In this document: in pieces, positions 1-43,500 of the stretch
Numbering within the stretch: the stretch's first letter is position 1
How the letters are laid out: every line of letters begins with the position of its first letter
Assembly (NCBI GenBank): GCA_009767595.1
Contig: VSDK01028034.1
Span: 381,157 to 445,156, forward strand
From: Symbiodinium kawagutii
Lineage: Eukaryota; Sar; Dinophyceae; Suessiales; Symbiodiniaceae
DNA: 64,000 bases
Reading direction: 5' to 3'
Made by a program: the position numbers and the translations under genes
The notes under the pieces: generated by a model
Told to the model about the DNA's origin: nothing
Databases searched by the model: none
The model's input: only the letters and a program-made list of their open reading frames with translations

Positions 1-401
1 AAATGGTTGGTTCGAGCATGTTTTTCACGACAGGGTTGAAACCACCAACCAGCATTAATATGAATTCCAGCGATTCAGTGCACTTTGGGGTGAGGCTTTT
101 ATGTCCAGTGTCTACGTGCCAAGACGGCGGCCCAGGTACTTTGCTTGGTCAAATTGAATTGGAATCCTCGGTTGACTGTATTGATCTGGACATCAGAATG
201 TAGTTACTAGTTGCTCATATTTACTCCAACAGCAAGATGTTCAAGTTGCCATGAATATTGGTTGGGTGTCAAGAGGTAACAGCCGCAAATAAATCAGAAT
301 CTCCCAATCACAAAACATCATAAGACTGGCAATGTGGGACTGCGCAGCTCCGATTAGCAGCGGTTAACTTCCCACTTGATCCCACTTGCCGATATGAAGA
401 G

Positions 402-755
402 TCGAGGTACGTGGTGAACAATGAAGCGACCACAGAGTTTGGCTCGGTCGTCCCCGAGCCAGCGCCTGGATTAGCCGATCTGAGCAGCTTGGAGCTTCAC
501 CCGGATGCTCGGTGCTCGCCACAGGTCAGATCACTGGCGCTTCTGCTGCGGAAGGCAGCGATGATCATAGTCATAGTTTGAAGCAGCCAGGAGCTGGAGC
601 AGCTTGAAACTGCGCCGAACTATTTGGTTTTGGATTGTGGTCAAAAAGATGTGGATGACATCAGTGCGATCCATGTGGCCAGGCTGCAGCATGATGGCAG
701 CAAAGCGATTGCAAAGGCCACTGGTGGCCAGCTTCAAGATGCCTTGAAGTGCATG
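402..755 (+). CDS. Two-exon fragment of an unrecognised gene
   Basis: Two plus-strand exons join in phase 0. Exon 1 (402-524) reads SRYVVNNEATTEFGSVV and onward and stops at CACAG before a GTCAGA donor. The 66-nt intron (525-590) ends AAGCAGCCAG. Exon 2 (591-755) contains LVLDCGQKDVDDISAIHVAR and then ATGGQLQDALKCM before a GTGGGT donor. Both parts have normal protein composition and the frame is open only when spliced. I do not recognise the protein. A following exon may start near 851 (YAGGQGICGAVP, then stop), or the gene may continue to the exon at 2660, which also starts in phase 0. The start codon was not found. Confidence 0.45.
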
Positions 756-1526
756 GTGGGTGGCCTCTGAGCTACGGGGGTCTTTTGGCTGGATTTGTGC
801 CGCCCTGCTTCATGTCCTTGGTGACCACCATTGACAGTCTGCAAGTACGCGGGCGGACAGGGGATTTGCGGCGCGGTGCCATGATAACAATCAATCATAG
901 TAGAGCATTGATCATGAAAACAATGGCAGCTGTAATGGGTTAGTTCTGGTTGTTGATCGACTATCAACCATCATCGTTTAACAAACAATTTGCTCTTCAC
1001 CCACTACTATCCAAGAAAAATGATTCACCTACTGGTGTTTTTTGCTACAAGATGGTGCCCTCAGTTGTTCGTAAAATTGGTGAACACAATCCGGGTAACG
1101 AGCAGGCTACTGGTATGTGAATTTACATTCAAATTGTTTGTGGACAAACAACGGTTTTATGAGGTTAGTCTGAGGTTAGTAACCCATTGAACGAACTAGT
1201 TATATAAACCATGGCTGGTAGTTACATTGGTTAAGTTCACCAACTAATGGCTGGCACCACCTTGCATGAGTTAATGGTCATTTAATTGACCCACTAGTGG
1301 GTTAAACTATCACGAAACCATCCAGAATGATCATAAACCGTTTAGTTTTCTATTGTTATTGACCGTCAATCACTCAACCAATCAATCAATCAATCATCCA
1401 TCCAATCAATCAATCCACCCAACCAACCAATGAATCCAACCATCCAACCAACCAATCAATGAATCAACAACCATCCACTAACTCCATTGTGAACTGACCA
1501 TCACTCCATTTCTCTTGGCACCGACG

Positions 1527-1625
1527 TCACTTTGAGGCCCCCAGCGCCCCAAGTGCGTCCACCACGGTGTCCGTGAAAGCCATCGAGATGACGACGCCAT
1601 CGGTCCCGTGTGGCCGACCTGATTG
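1527..1625 (-). CDS. Possible minus-strand exon
   Basis: A short GC-rich stretch reads on the minus strand DGVVISMAFTDTVVDALGAL and ends at a TGA. The composition is protein-like, but there is no clear splice evidence and no partner exon. It may be chance. Confidence 0.18.
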   Translation of the reverse strand, partial: QSGRPHGTDGVVISMAFTDTVVDALGALGASK

Positions 1626-2659
1626 GAGAGCTGCTGCGCTAGGGAGGCCATGGTGGTGGTGTAAGGTGAACGAACCCCCACAACGTTGGTTGGTTGCCAG
1701 GGGAAATAATGGTAAGTAACCTGTCCAAAGGGTTGCTATGGCCCCAGTTTTTTGATTACCAGGTACTTGGGATTTCTAAGGTTGGCTTTAATAGTGGCTA
1801 TAACCATCTATAAGCCAACCCAACCCTGATGGTTTACGAAGAGGTTGGCAACTGACCATGGTTACACCTAGGATTTAGCTCCGTGGTTAGTTGGGCTATA
1901 GCCCCAACCCTGGTTGGTGACCAGTTACTAAGAGCACAGGTGAACTAACCATGGGTACTAATCACCTACGTAGCTTACAATATTATTGGGACATAGCCAT
2001 GGTCAGTTCCATATTATAGGACAGCTGAACTAACCCGTGCAACCACGCGGAACGTCACCAGTTACGATCCCTCGGATGCTCACCTCCATGTGGGGCGTAT
2101 ACATAATCACCATTGTGATGGTAACCATGATGAAGTGGTGATGTTTTGGAGTGGAATTGTGATGACCATACAATCCACGATTTTTTGTGTATACCATGAA
2201 ATATGGTTTGATGCTTGGTGACTTCTGATGTTTGAGGATGGATGGTGAAAGTGGTTGCTAATGTTTGATGACGGTTTTTGATGGATGTATCTACAACAGT
2301 AGCATGAACGCCAGTTCATAGTGGATAACCATCAATCGCCATCATTCCAATTTTGCCCTTTCCAAGTAGAGGCTTCCAGGTATACCACCACCAAGATCCC
2401 CGAAATTGGCCCATCCCGATCTCAAGCCATCCACAAGGGACCAGGTGGATTAGACATTTTTCTGATGTTTCACCCGCAACTGATCTCGAAACCGCTGAAG
2501 TCTAGATTAGTTTTTGGTTGGTTCCTGGTCGATTTTGTTGTCCATTTGGGTTGGTCCAATGAATGGAATACTCCTTTCTTGACCCAAGCTGATTGGTGGT
2601 TTTCCATATTGAAAATCACCAGCACTTGGGGGTACCACCATTTTGGTAGGCGGGTGCAG

Positions 2660-2728
2660 GTCGCAGTCTTGATGACGCAGCGGCTATTATGGGCCCCCAA
2701 CGCCATTTTTGTTGTTGACAAGCGTATT
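2660..2728 (+). CDS. Candidate internal exon
   Basis: This is exactly 23 codons between an AG acceptor followed by G (GGGTGCAG) and a GTTGGT donor, phase 0 at both ends. The product VAVLMTQRLLWAPNAIFVVD is partly hydrophobic. The clean phase and splice signals support an exon of the upstream plus-strand gene. Its function is unknown. Confidence 0.35.
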
Positions 2729-3282
2729 GTTGGTTCATGATAGCTACTAGTAATGGTTAAGATAATGGTGAAACAACTACTAGTTGGCGGTTCGATTAAC
2801 ATTGCCTTTTTTCCCATATTTTGGATGGTTTTGGTTGATTGATTTGCGCATATGATTGAGATGGGTTGAAAGCGCCGAACAGGTTACTACTTGTTTGGAC
2901 AAGGGAATCAATGTATGTGGGTACTGCCTCAGGATTCATTCTATCAGATTTGTTTATTTCATTTGTGCATTCACTCATTCATTCCGTGAGCACCACGGAT
3001 GGCGTACAGGAGCATACAAGATATCACATCCCACGTCCCGGGTATGCATCAGAGTATCTAGTCAGCCACCACCATGGATTTGGGGGGGATGCCACTGACT
3101 GGTTGGCTAGGTTTAGCAACCTGTGTTTGCCCAAGTTGCTCACCAAAGAATGGGAATGTTGGTTGGGATATTCAAGGACAACTTACTGTATTTGCTGCAA
3201 GCATATTACTGTATATTTGATGCTGCAAGGGTGATATAACATATACATAGACGGGCGTTTGCCATAGAAAGTTGTATTATGT

Positions 3283-3385
3283 GGTGGTTTCTCAAAATAG
3301 GGGTGCCCCTAAATCATCCATTATTAATCATCATTAGTAATAAACAAACCATTTTTTGGGGTTCCCTATATTGAGAAACCACCAT
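3283..3385. repeat. Family A element
   Basis: It starts GTGGTTTCTCAAAATAGGGG and ends in the inverted complement ..GAGAAACCACCAT; the centre reads TAATAAACAAACCATTTTTT. It directly borders the coding-like segment at 3386. Confidence 0.85.
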
Positions 3386-3515
3386 GTTGTTTTTGCTGGA
3401 GTAAGAATTGCACAAACCGGATGATCACCATCATTCAACGCAGCAATGCCCAGCTCCACCGTCTCCACCACACGACCAGGCGCTCGGATGTTCTTGGGAT
3501 ATGTTTGTAACTCAA
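3386..3515. CDS. Coding-like segment between two dispersed elements
   Basis: Between an A element (3283-3385) and a B element (3519-3632) sits a segment open on both strands. The minus reading contains IRAPGRVVETVELGIAALND; the plus reading contains AAMPSSTVSTTRPGARMFLG. The minus reading looks more protein-like, yet the well-supported genes nearby are on the plus strand. An exon directly bordered by elements on both sides matches the pattern seen elsewhere in the window. Confidence 0.25.
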
Positions 3516-3518
3516 TGT

Positions 3519-3632
3519 GGCTATGGGTCAATATTAACCAACCAACTAATGGGGGATTTCCACCAACAATAGTAGGGAAAACAATAGTTAACAGGGGGGA
3601 ACTAGGGGTACGGGGTTTTGACCCACTGCCAT
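3519..3632. repeat. Family B element
   Basis: GGCTATGGGTCAATATTAAC start, GGTTTTGACCCACTGCCAT end, with ACCAACCAACTAATGGGGGA inside. Confidence 0.85.
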
Positions 3633-4380
3633 GTTGCTTTGCCGCTTCGTAGCTTTTTTGAAAGATTGGTTCAGGCTATGATGTGAACTTTTACAAGATT
3701 AACTTGTCAAGAATGTCAAACACACTGAAATCATGGTGACAGACGAGCATGTGTTTTCTGGCATTTTTTGCAGCTGTGCAGACTGATTTGTTTTCCAATC
3801 TACAGTTTGAAGGAGTATTTCAAGGAATTGTTTGGAAACTATTGTAACATTTGAACTTCACAATCTTGGTTTCATTGATGAGAACTCTACGATCTAATCT
3901 CATTCTTAGCCATAGATCGAACGTGCACCATGACAATTGAGCATGAATAAAATGCTGCCAGCAGACCATTGGCACCATCTTGTCCAGGACGATGCTGATC
4001 AAAAGAGATGATGAAATACTGGAAAATCAGCACGAATATGTCACCTTTGTCATGGCTTTCCACCGAACAAGCTTCGAATAGCGAAACTGACAGCCAGCAT
4101 GTCAATTGTGTCTTGCGGGATCATACAAACATGTGGTTAGTGTTTCAAATGATGTTTTATTTTCCCTAATGTTTGAGATGGTTGGTTGACACATTTTGGG
4201 TTAAAACCACCAACCAGACATGGCATTGTCATCAGATTTGTGCACGAGCACATTTCGCTCTAAGCATCGCGAACCATCACTAACCAGAATCAACCAACAT
4301 GAAGCACCATTGACCACCACTAACCATCACCGATCATTACATTTTCACCGTGCGAATTCGACGACCACAACCGCTGCGCC

Positions 4381-4467
4381 ATGGGGGATGCAGTGGCGGA
4401 CTCTGAGTGGGCTCTGCCCTGGAGAAACAGTTGCCTGGCGACGGTGGATGGAGATTCTCCAGGGCAG
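4381..4467 (+). CDS. Candidate first coding exon with start codon
   Basis: ATG at 4381 opens 29 codons, beginning MGDAVADSEWALPWRNSCLA and ending DGDSPGQ, followed by a GTGGGC donor in phase 0. It would be the amino terminus of a plus-strand gene, either the fragment at 5.2 kb or the CRT-like gene; phases do not decide. The exon contains a perfect 13-bp inverted repeat, CTGCCCTGGAGAA (4414-4426) and TTCTCCAGGGCAG (4455-4467), so the transcript could fold back on its own 3' end next to the donor site. Confidence 0.35.
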
Positions 4468-4961
4468 GTGGGCAGTTCGCAAGATTAAATTGGATATGGC
4501 TATGGGTCAATTTTCATCAATAATCAGGGATAAGAGAAGCCAACGATGCTAGGGGAAACAATGGTGAATGATGGTACACCAGGGATATCATTATAGAGAA
4601 CATACAGAAATGACTTGTAAAAATGTGGACATAGCTACAATGTGTATTAGGGATGATCATAATGCTACTAATTGTAATTCATTTAACACAATGACAATGG
4701 TCATTATGAAAGTTGTAAGGTGTTGCTGATCATGGGGAGATTGAACTTAATTAACTATATCAACGGGATCGTTTTGATAGGGATGTATGGGAATAGCGGA
4801 AACTACATTATAATAGAAGCAAAACAAACCCAGACCTTTCCAGCTACCATTATAATAAGTAACCAGCTGATTATCATTATTGTTGTTTGGGGCTGGCTAC
4901 CTACTTTAATGGCAACTGGAAATTGGGAGCGATGATACCAGCTTGCGAAGAAACCTCCACG

Positions 4962-4962
<1 letters not shown>

Positions 4963-5027
<65 letters not shown>
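4963..5027. repeat. (TTG)n microsatellite
   Basis: About 22 perfect TTG units, continuing into imperfect TTTCTG units. Long poly-Leu, poly-Val and poly-Gln ORFs across it are products of the repeat, not genes. Confidence 0.95.
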
Positions 5028-5030
<3 letters not shown>

Positions 5031-5269
5031 CTGTTGTTTCTGTTGTTTGCATGGGTTGTCCATCAACTCTGCTGGTTGAGATGTTTTTTGGGACAACAGC
5101 ATTTAGGGACAGACACGTGGGCAGATAGTACATGATCCTGTTATATTCCATACAGATGCTATGTGGATGTTCATGTTTTGATCCATTCACATACACCATA
5201 TATGTCCTTTTTTTGTTACGGGTGGATAGGTATATCGGTTCATGATGGTGAGCCATGCTTGGTTGCAAG

Positions 5270-5641
5270 TGAGATATGGCCATAGGTCCGCATTCCTGTT
5301 CCGCATTGCTGGGTCAAGCAAGCCATTTTCGAAGGCATTCGAGACAGATCCAAAGGCCATACTGTTGAAGGACGCTGATGTGTTCTTGATGCCGAAAGTC
5401 TCGGCTGAAAATGAGAAGAGCAGGCTCAATGCCCTGGCACAGGAGGTGAAGAAGGCATTTCCTGCAGTGCCCAGCCTTGCTCCAATGACCTGAAGCTCAC
5501 TTGAAGGTCTATGCGTCTTTCTCCAGAGGATGCTATGACAGCTTGGCTTTCAGCCCCACTGCGTACTTGTTGGTCGGAGGGATTCGTCCTGAGTTTGGGC
5601 CATGCCAGCGGCACGACACTAAAGTGAAGAAAGAACTCTGA
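5270..5641 (+). pseudogene. Intronless coding fragment with one frame change
   Basis: The first part reads GSSKPFSKAFETDPKAILLK, then DADVFLMPKVSAENEKSRLN and onward to PSLAPMT, then stops near 5490. The next frame continues without a gap as AHLKVYASFSRGCYDSLAFS and ends RHDTKVKKEL at a TGA. The composition of both parts is clearly protein-like. One inserted or lost base near 5491 would explain the break, so I read it as a decaying retroposed copy or a sequencing error. The product is not recognised. The minus-strand ORFs over it look like shadows. Confidence 0.4.
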
Positions 5642-6180
5642 GAAAGGTCTTTCTTTGCGCGGAAAGAGGCTTTGAAGCAAGACTTTCTTGACGGCTTGCT
5701 CATTTGATGAGTTCACTTCGAGCTCCTATGTGGCCTTTGATGGACGCTGTCTATCACTTTAGGACCTCCATTAACTGCCCTAGGAGAGTGAAGGGCTAGA
5801 TGCTTCGCAACCATTGGGTCGCCTGGTTTACAATGGTAGATCCGTTCATTAACAAGCTAGCCGCAGCTAGCCATTTTGGGAGTAAATTTCCAGCTGTGGT
5901 TAAGCCCGTGGGGGCTATCAATGTGGATTTATCATGATTCACCATTAATGGATGATAAGGCAGTCTTTATTGTTGGTGATCGCCAGTGGCGATAAAACCG
6001 ACCGGAGTGATCAAACAGGAATTTGGTTGACGTTTGGTTGGTTGGTCATTGTCAGGTTCAGCAACCATCTGTGAAGCACTGTCGGTGTTGATCCTTGGTC
6101 GGTTGGTGATAGCAACCAGCAAACACCTGTGTGCAAGCAGGAACCGGGGGATCTGGCAGCATTTTTCGCCAAGCATTTAG

Positions 6181-6280
6181 GTGTTTCTTTCTCAAAATAG
6201 GGAACCCCTAAATCATATTTTATAGCAACCATTCAAAGTCATAAACCATCCATTTTTGGGGTATCCCCATGTCAAAGCCC
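6181..6280. repeat. Family A element
   Basis: TTTCTCAAAATAGGG start, TAAACCATCCATTTTTGGGG core, degenerate 3' end. It lies just upstream of the candidate exon at 6320. Confidence 0.75.
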
Positions 6281-6319
6281 CATTTACAGCCGATCAGAGA
6301 TGCAACCGCTGTGTTTCAG

Positions 6320-6415
6320 GTCTCTTGGCCGTGCTGATGGTGCTGCTAACAGCCGCAATCCGTCGTGGGGCCAAGCGAGGCGAGTCGATGGGGCCATCAG
6401 CTTCGTTTTGGCAGG
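6320..6415 (+). CDS. Candidate exon with a membrane segment
   Basis: The acceptor GTGTTTCAG is followed by G, and the exon ends in phase 1 at a GTGATA donor. It encodes the hydrophobic stretch GLLAVLMVLLTAAIRRGAKR and then GESMGPSASFW. An A element (6181-6280) lies 40 bp upstream. It could be an amino-terminal membrane exon, but its phase does not join directly to the next supported exon at 8602. Confidence 0.35.
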
Positions 6416-6423
6416 GTGATAGG

Positions 6424-6511
6424 CTGAAATGTGCTGACATGATGTGGATTTCTATGATAAATGACAGGGTGCACCCTCAAATGCTGTGGATTTCTATGAT
6501 AAATGACAGGG
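6424..6511. repeat. Two 42-bp direct repeats
   Basis: GTGGATTTCTATGATAAATG followed by ACAGGGTGC occurs twice in tandem. Confidence 0.85.
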
Positions 6512-7628
6512 TGCTCCCTGAACACATGGATTGCTATGACCTTGCCATGTTCAATTCCCAGAGTCTTCAACTGTGAGCAACTCTGGGATGCCAAGTCTTC
6601 TGAAGTGCCAGAAACATGACTGAACACGTGATTGATCGCATGATTGATCACATGAGCATTCGCTTGTATTTGTGTTGAACTGGCTTAGTCAAGGCTTCAG
6701 AAGTTTCCCAAGCTGGTTCCCGGAGCTGGTTCCCCGAGCTATCATGAATGTTTCCCAGGTTGTTCGAAGCAATGATGGCCTTGGGTTACTTGGGTTTTGC
6801 CCTTTGGTTTTAAGCTGGATAGACCCTTGCGGTTGAGTTCCGGGTCCCACATGTCCACATTGCTCATGTGCAGTCTATGCCTGGGATCGGCATTAAGCAC
6901 TACCAACACACAAGGACGTGTTTCTGTGGTTTACTACTTGGTAACTGGGAATCAACCATAGTTGTAGGGGTTATTACCTACCATGGTTATTAACCATTAT
7001 TACCTACCATAGTATAACCACTTGCTAAGTCGTCCCCAACCATAGTTGTAGGGGTTATTACCTACCTTATAGGGTTTATCACCATTGTGATCCCTGCTGC
7101 CCATCCAAGCATTGGGTCAAACACTGGATGGAATTTTTTCGGAGGTGCTCTACTTGCAAATCAGTGGCCATACCATATGCAATGCTAATGGTTACTGTAA
7201 CCATATCCCATCCTCAATGGCTGCGTGTGCGCAAAGGGGGGCTTGCATCCATGAAACCATCACCACCTTCGCTTGTTTGCGGGTTCTACCACGGTGCTGG
7301 ATCATCACCAAGTGCGCACCCTGACTTGGCACATCGAAGTTTCCTAAGTGTTCACCGCAGCATGTTTTTCTTTGCTTATTTTCGCATGTTTCTGGATGTT
7401 TCAGATGCCGATGTTATTTACCCACAGTCGTTGTTGTTTTTACTTTAGCAAAGACATTTGTTTTGTCCCTAATGTTGTAGTTTCCCTATGGACACTTGTT
7501 CTATCTTGTTCTGTTATTGTTGATTATGATCACTTATTATCAACCATCAACCATTCTGAACTATTTGTCGTTAACAAATGGTGATGGTTGCTTATGACTC
7601 ATATGACCCAAAGCCATTTCTCTATATG

Positions 7629-7732
7629 GTGGTTTCTCAAGCCATAGGGGTACCCCTAAATCATCCATTGATAGTCATTTATAGTAATAAACCAACCATT
7701 TTTTGGGGTCCCCTGTTCTAAGAAACCACCAT
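7629..7732. repeat. Family A element
   Basis: GTGGTTTCTCAAGCCATAGG start and AAGAAACCACCAT end. It has the standard core, with no exon recognised beside it. Confidence 0.85.
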
Positions 7733-8601
7733 GTAGTCCCTATAGTTGTTAGTCTTCATCCCCTATTGTTAACCATTAACCAGCTAGTTAACCATTGGTT
7801 GGTTGGTTAATCTATTTCCCATATAAGCCATATAGTTGGCATATATATCCCCTATAGTTGTTAGTTATCATCCCCTATTATCAAGCAGCTAAACCAGCTA
7901 TTAGTGGTTATCATATTTTTCCCCTAGTGATCTCCATGTCCGCCATGGCAGCCAGGCAGTCTTCCAACGTTTGAAGCCTCCTCAACCTTGCTGTAGGGAT
8001 TCCCGTCGTTGTCCGCCATGCTGAAGCCTTACCCTGGCAACGGTAGTCGTTTGAGAAAGGCTCAGGTTCATCCCAGAATCAACAGGTTTTTGTGGTTGAA
8101 ATCCAGGTACTGCATGGTGATATATTAAGTAAAAGTTGCGTTATTTTGCAAGCAAATATGCCATTTGCTTCCGTATATTTGTTATAACTATGTTGTATAG
8201 TTATGTTCATACATTTACTGTGCGCACATATGCAATTTTAACATGAACATTTTATATGCACCTACTTTAGGGTGTACATACACCATGCATAGAGCATTTG
8301 CGAATTGCTGATAAGGCTTAATTGTGCTTCATACTGGTCGACCACCTACTGGTTAATGATGGTCAATGATTGACAGCTAATAATTTTTATTGCGGCTGCG
8401 AGTGATAGATAGATAATATTGCAAGGTTTATGCAGGTGATCCAGCGGCTTGATAAGAAGGAAATTTGACTAATACAAAGCTATCGAACCTTGATCATGCT
8501 CTATGATCAGTTTAATCATGATAATCGAGGCCTGTTCAGTGGGCATCCGGTGCGCTTCAGCCATTTTCTCTGTTCAACACCACTCGTTTGGTATCAACCA
8601 G

Positions 8602-40240
<31,639 letters not shown>

Positions 40241-40409
40241 CTGTTTCAGCGTAGCTGCTCATGATGAACTCGGCAATGGATTCTGACATGGAACAGCACA
40301 CCTTGGCGCACACAGAGACACAGTACTGATTGTTATGATCCACTGACAACGTTAGCTGGCAATTTAAACAACATTCCAAAGCAGTCCTGTAGATTCGAAC
40401 GCCACTGCA

Positions 40410-40517
40410 ATGGCTCACGGAAATTTGTCCGACCTGGTCTTTCTGGGTCTGCTGGCTGTGGTGGGACAGTTCTTTGCGTGCCCGCACACACTCTTCCAAG
40501 ATGTTGGACCCTTTAAG
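40410..40517 (+). CDS. TM-A exon 1
   Basis: MAHGNLSDLVFLGLLAVVGQ followed by FFACPHTLFQDVGPFK. It ends at AAG before a GC donor (GCACGG), phase 0, exactly where TM-B exon 1 ends. Confidence 0.65.
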
Positions 40518-43500
40518 GCACGGCGGGTTGGGGCAGCACGGTGGTTCAATGTGTCAACCATTGGTAACAAGCAATTACATAGTTTTTGAATGTTTTTGAT
40601 CACTTGATTTGCAATCATTGTGTCAATCATTCATCTTTGTAACGGCTATTTGTAACCATCAAGAATGATAAGAATTGGCATGCAGGGATTGATATGATGC
40701 AGTACTGCTCAATTGTATCTAACCCATTGATCTACATGGGACAAAAAAATACTCCAGTGTTGAAACATGTTGCAGCCAGAAGATTTATCCACTGTCATTG
40801 ATGGATCATGATGATCAATTGACCATCGATTAACCATCATTGCCCATCCTGAATCTCCTTCAAGGCACAATTCAGCGCTCAGAGTGCAGACATGTCAGTC
40901 ACTTGGGCGCGAATCCCATGCGGTCGGGCGACGACTCAGGTCGGAGAGCAGAGATCTTGTGGTTGCCAAGCGCCTCCCCCATAGTTTGTGACGGTTTGTG
41001 ACATGGGAATCTCAGAAAGCAGTTTTGAAAGAGACCAGCGGTGATGATGGTTAATGATGGTAGTTCACTAGTGGCTTAATGATGGTTGGAAAGTGTTTAA
41101 TGTTGACTTAATGATGGCAGATCATGATGGATGATAGCAAGTCCTTTTTTGCTTGTTGATTTCGGTCCACTTGGAGATGCACGAGAAAGTGATGGACCGT
41201 GACTTGCATATTATGAACATAACTTTGCTAGCTGTTCTATTCAGGAAGCATGCTCATGGAGCTCATGCCACCTACAAAATACTCATGGCGGCAGCAAGGC
41301 CCTTTGGATTTTGGACCACGAAAGGATAGAGTTCTACCAGGGTTGCTGGGAACCAGATAATTCCAGATGATGGTTGTTTGTTGTGTTCTAGGTCTGGCCC
41401 ATATGATTTGAAAGGACATGTTTCGACCCAGTCCCTCATTCGTTGTAGTCTCATCCAAATGTGTTTCACGTATGCTATGCAATTATTATGGATACTGTAT
41501 AATGATACAATATCATAACAATAGTATCATGTATTATGATATTTTATAAGTGTGTCTCATATCATTTATTTGCCTTTGATGATTTTCATGGTGATAAGCT
41601 GGAGACATCCAGAGATCATTGAAGAAACCCACCCCAAAGCCCTGCACGCGACAATTCAATGATGAGGGAGTGAGTGCTGTGTAGCAATGGATCCCTGGAA
41701 AGCTTGGAGTTTGACCATGTCTACATCGAACACCTCAGTACCAAACCTGAGTTCCAACGTGAGACAAGCGAACCTTTCAAATCGTTGTACCCAAACCATT
41801 CACATCATATTTTCATACCCATGTTGCCATTATAACCCTCTTTGCTTCCAATCATCGCGATATCAACCAGCCAACCAACAGCGCGTGCATTGCTTCATTC
41901 ACCTTCAATGCCCAACAAACCAAGCACGTTGCTTGGGTCACGTCCGAGGCCATGATCAAGTTGGCGGGCGGTTTGTTGCTGACCATCGGCATGATGTTCT
42001 CCTCCGTCAAGTGGAACCCCATCAACGGCAAGATGGCAGGCCGGGCGAACCTGGAGCGGGTGGGCTGTGGGCGGAACCTGGTGGCACCGGTAGGGAGGGG
42101 TCTGGTGTACCCTCCCTACTGGCACCTTTTAGTAGGGGGGGTCCCCTATAAAATATGGTGATTTCTTTGGTAAACTCATCTGGAAATGGATGATGACCAT
42201 ATTTTGTATAGAACGCGTCTTGGAAATCAGCTATTTCTCTGTTGCATTCTTCCGTTGCCAGGTTAGTTTACCGAAGGGTAGACATCACAACGTGATAGTA
42301 TGAACCATGACTTGTAGCTGGAATATCAGCAACAATGTGGTCGTGGTTTCCATACAGATATGATGTAATCACAACAACTGTTGAGTTTTCATGGACACAT
42401 TGTGGTTTGCTTGGGGTAGCTTCCAGTATCAGGATATATGGACAATGTTGTGTTCGTTTTAACTGCACGGCAATCGAACCGATCGGATCTGACAGATGCG
42501 TCGCGACAACCCTGTTCTGAACTTCGAGTTCTGCAAACTGAACGTTCCCCCTGGAAACGGATCAGATTTATAGAACCCTGAGAACTGAGAACACTTCACA
42601 AGTGCAGAGAATCGACTGAAGTGTCCATCAAAGCTGTGTTGCAAAAGTCTGGTGTTGCCACTGTTTCAAAATAGTTTGGGTGGCTTACAGCCACTGACTT
42701 AGATGTTTAGTCTGTTTAGGATAAGATGGGTTTACCATCTTTACATACCCACTAAGAATGAAAGTAGAAATTCAAGTTCTAGCAAGGAATCTGGTTGCGC
42801 CACCACGTATATGGTGTGGTTTCTCAGAATAGGGGCACTCCCAGTGATCATCCAGTGGCAATCATGTCGGAGTAATAAACCAACCATAACTTTGGGGGTT
42901 CTCTATGGCTTGAAAAAACACTATGAACCACTCACCAACCATGAACCACTGTAAACGATGGTTTTTCACCACTACTAACCATAGGTTTGGCTTATAGTAG
43001 TTTAACCATTATAGAATGGGCTAACGCCCAGGTGCCGCCGACCCCCCTTTTTAAGAGCTGGTGTGAGCAAGGAATTAACCTGGTATATCACAGCTGGCGT
43101 TAGCCCCGGGAGCTGCCTTGGAAAGCCTCAGCTCCTATCTCTGCCATAGCAAGCCCAGACTCTTACACAAGAAAGGGGGTCGGCGGCACCTGGGCGTTAG
43201 CCCATTCTATATCATCACAGTTTGGTGGTCAACACAACGGCCCAAAGGCGTATGGATGCGGCCCAACGTGGCCTTGGTCAGCACTTGATGATTGCCGGAG
43301 CTGCCAGGAAGGTTTTCAGGGCGGCCAAACGGAAGGATTGAAAGCGTTTAACTCACACTTTGAGGCTTGGCCGTGGCCCTGGTGGGCAACAAAGCGGCCA
43401 GGAGACGCCAAAGTTCGATGCTTGGCCGTGGCCTTGGTGGCATTTGATGCTTGCCCGAGCTGCCAGGGAGCTTTTCAGGGCGGCCAAACGGAAGGATTGA

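Noticed and set aside
4803..5283. ORFs rich in Leu, Val, Gln or Thr on both strands
   Set aside because: Products of the (TTG)n microsatellite.
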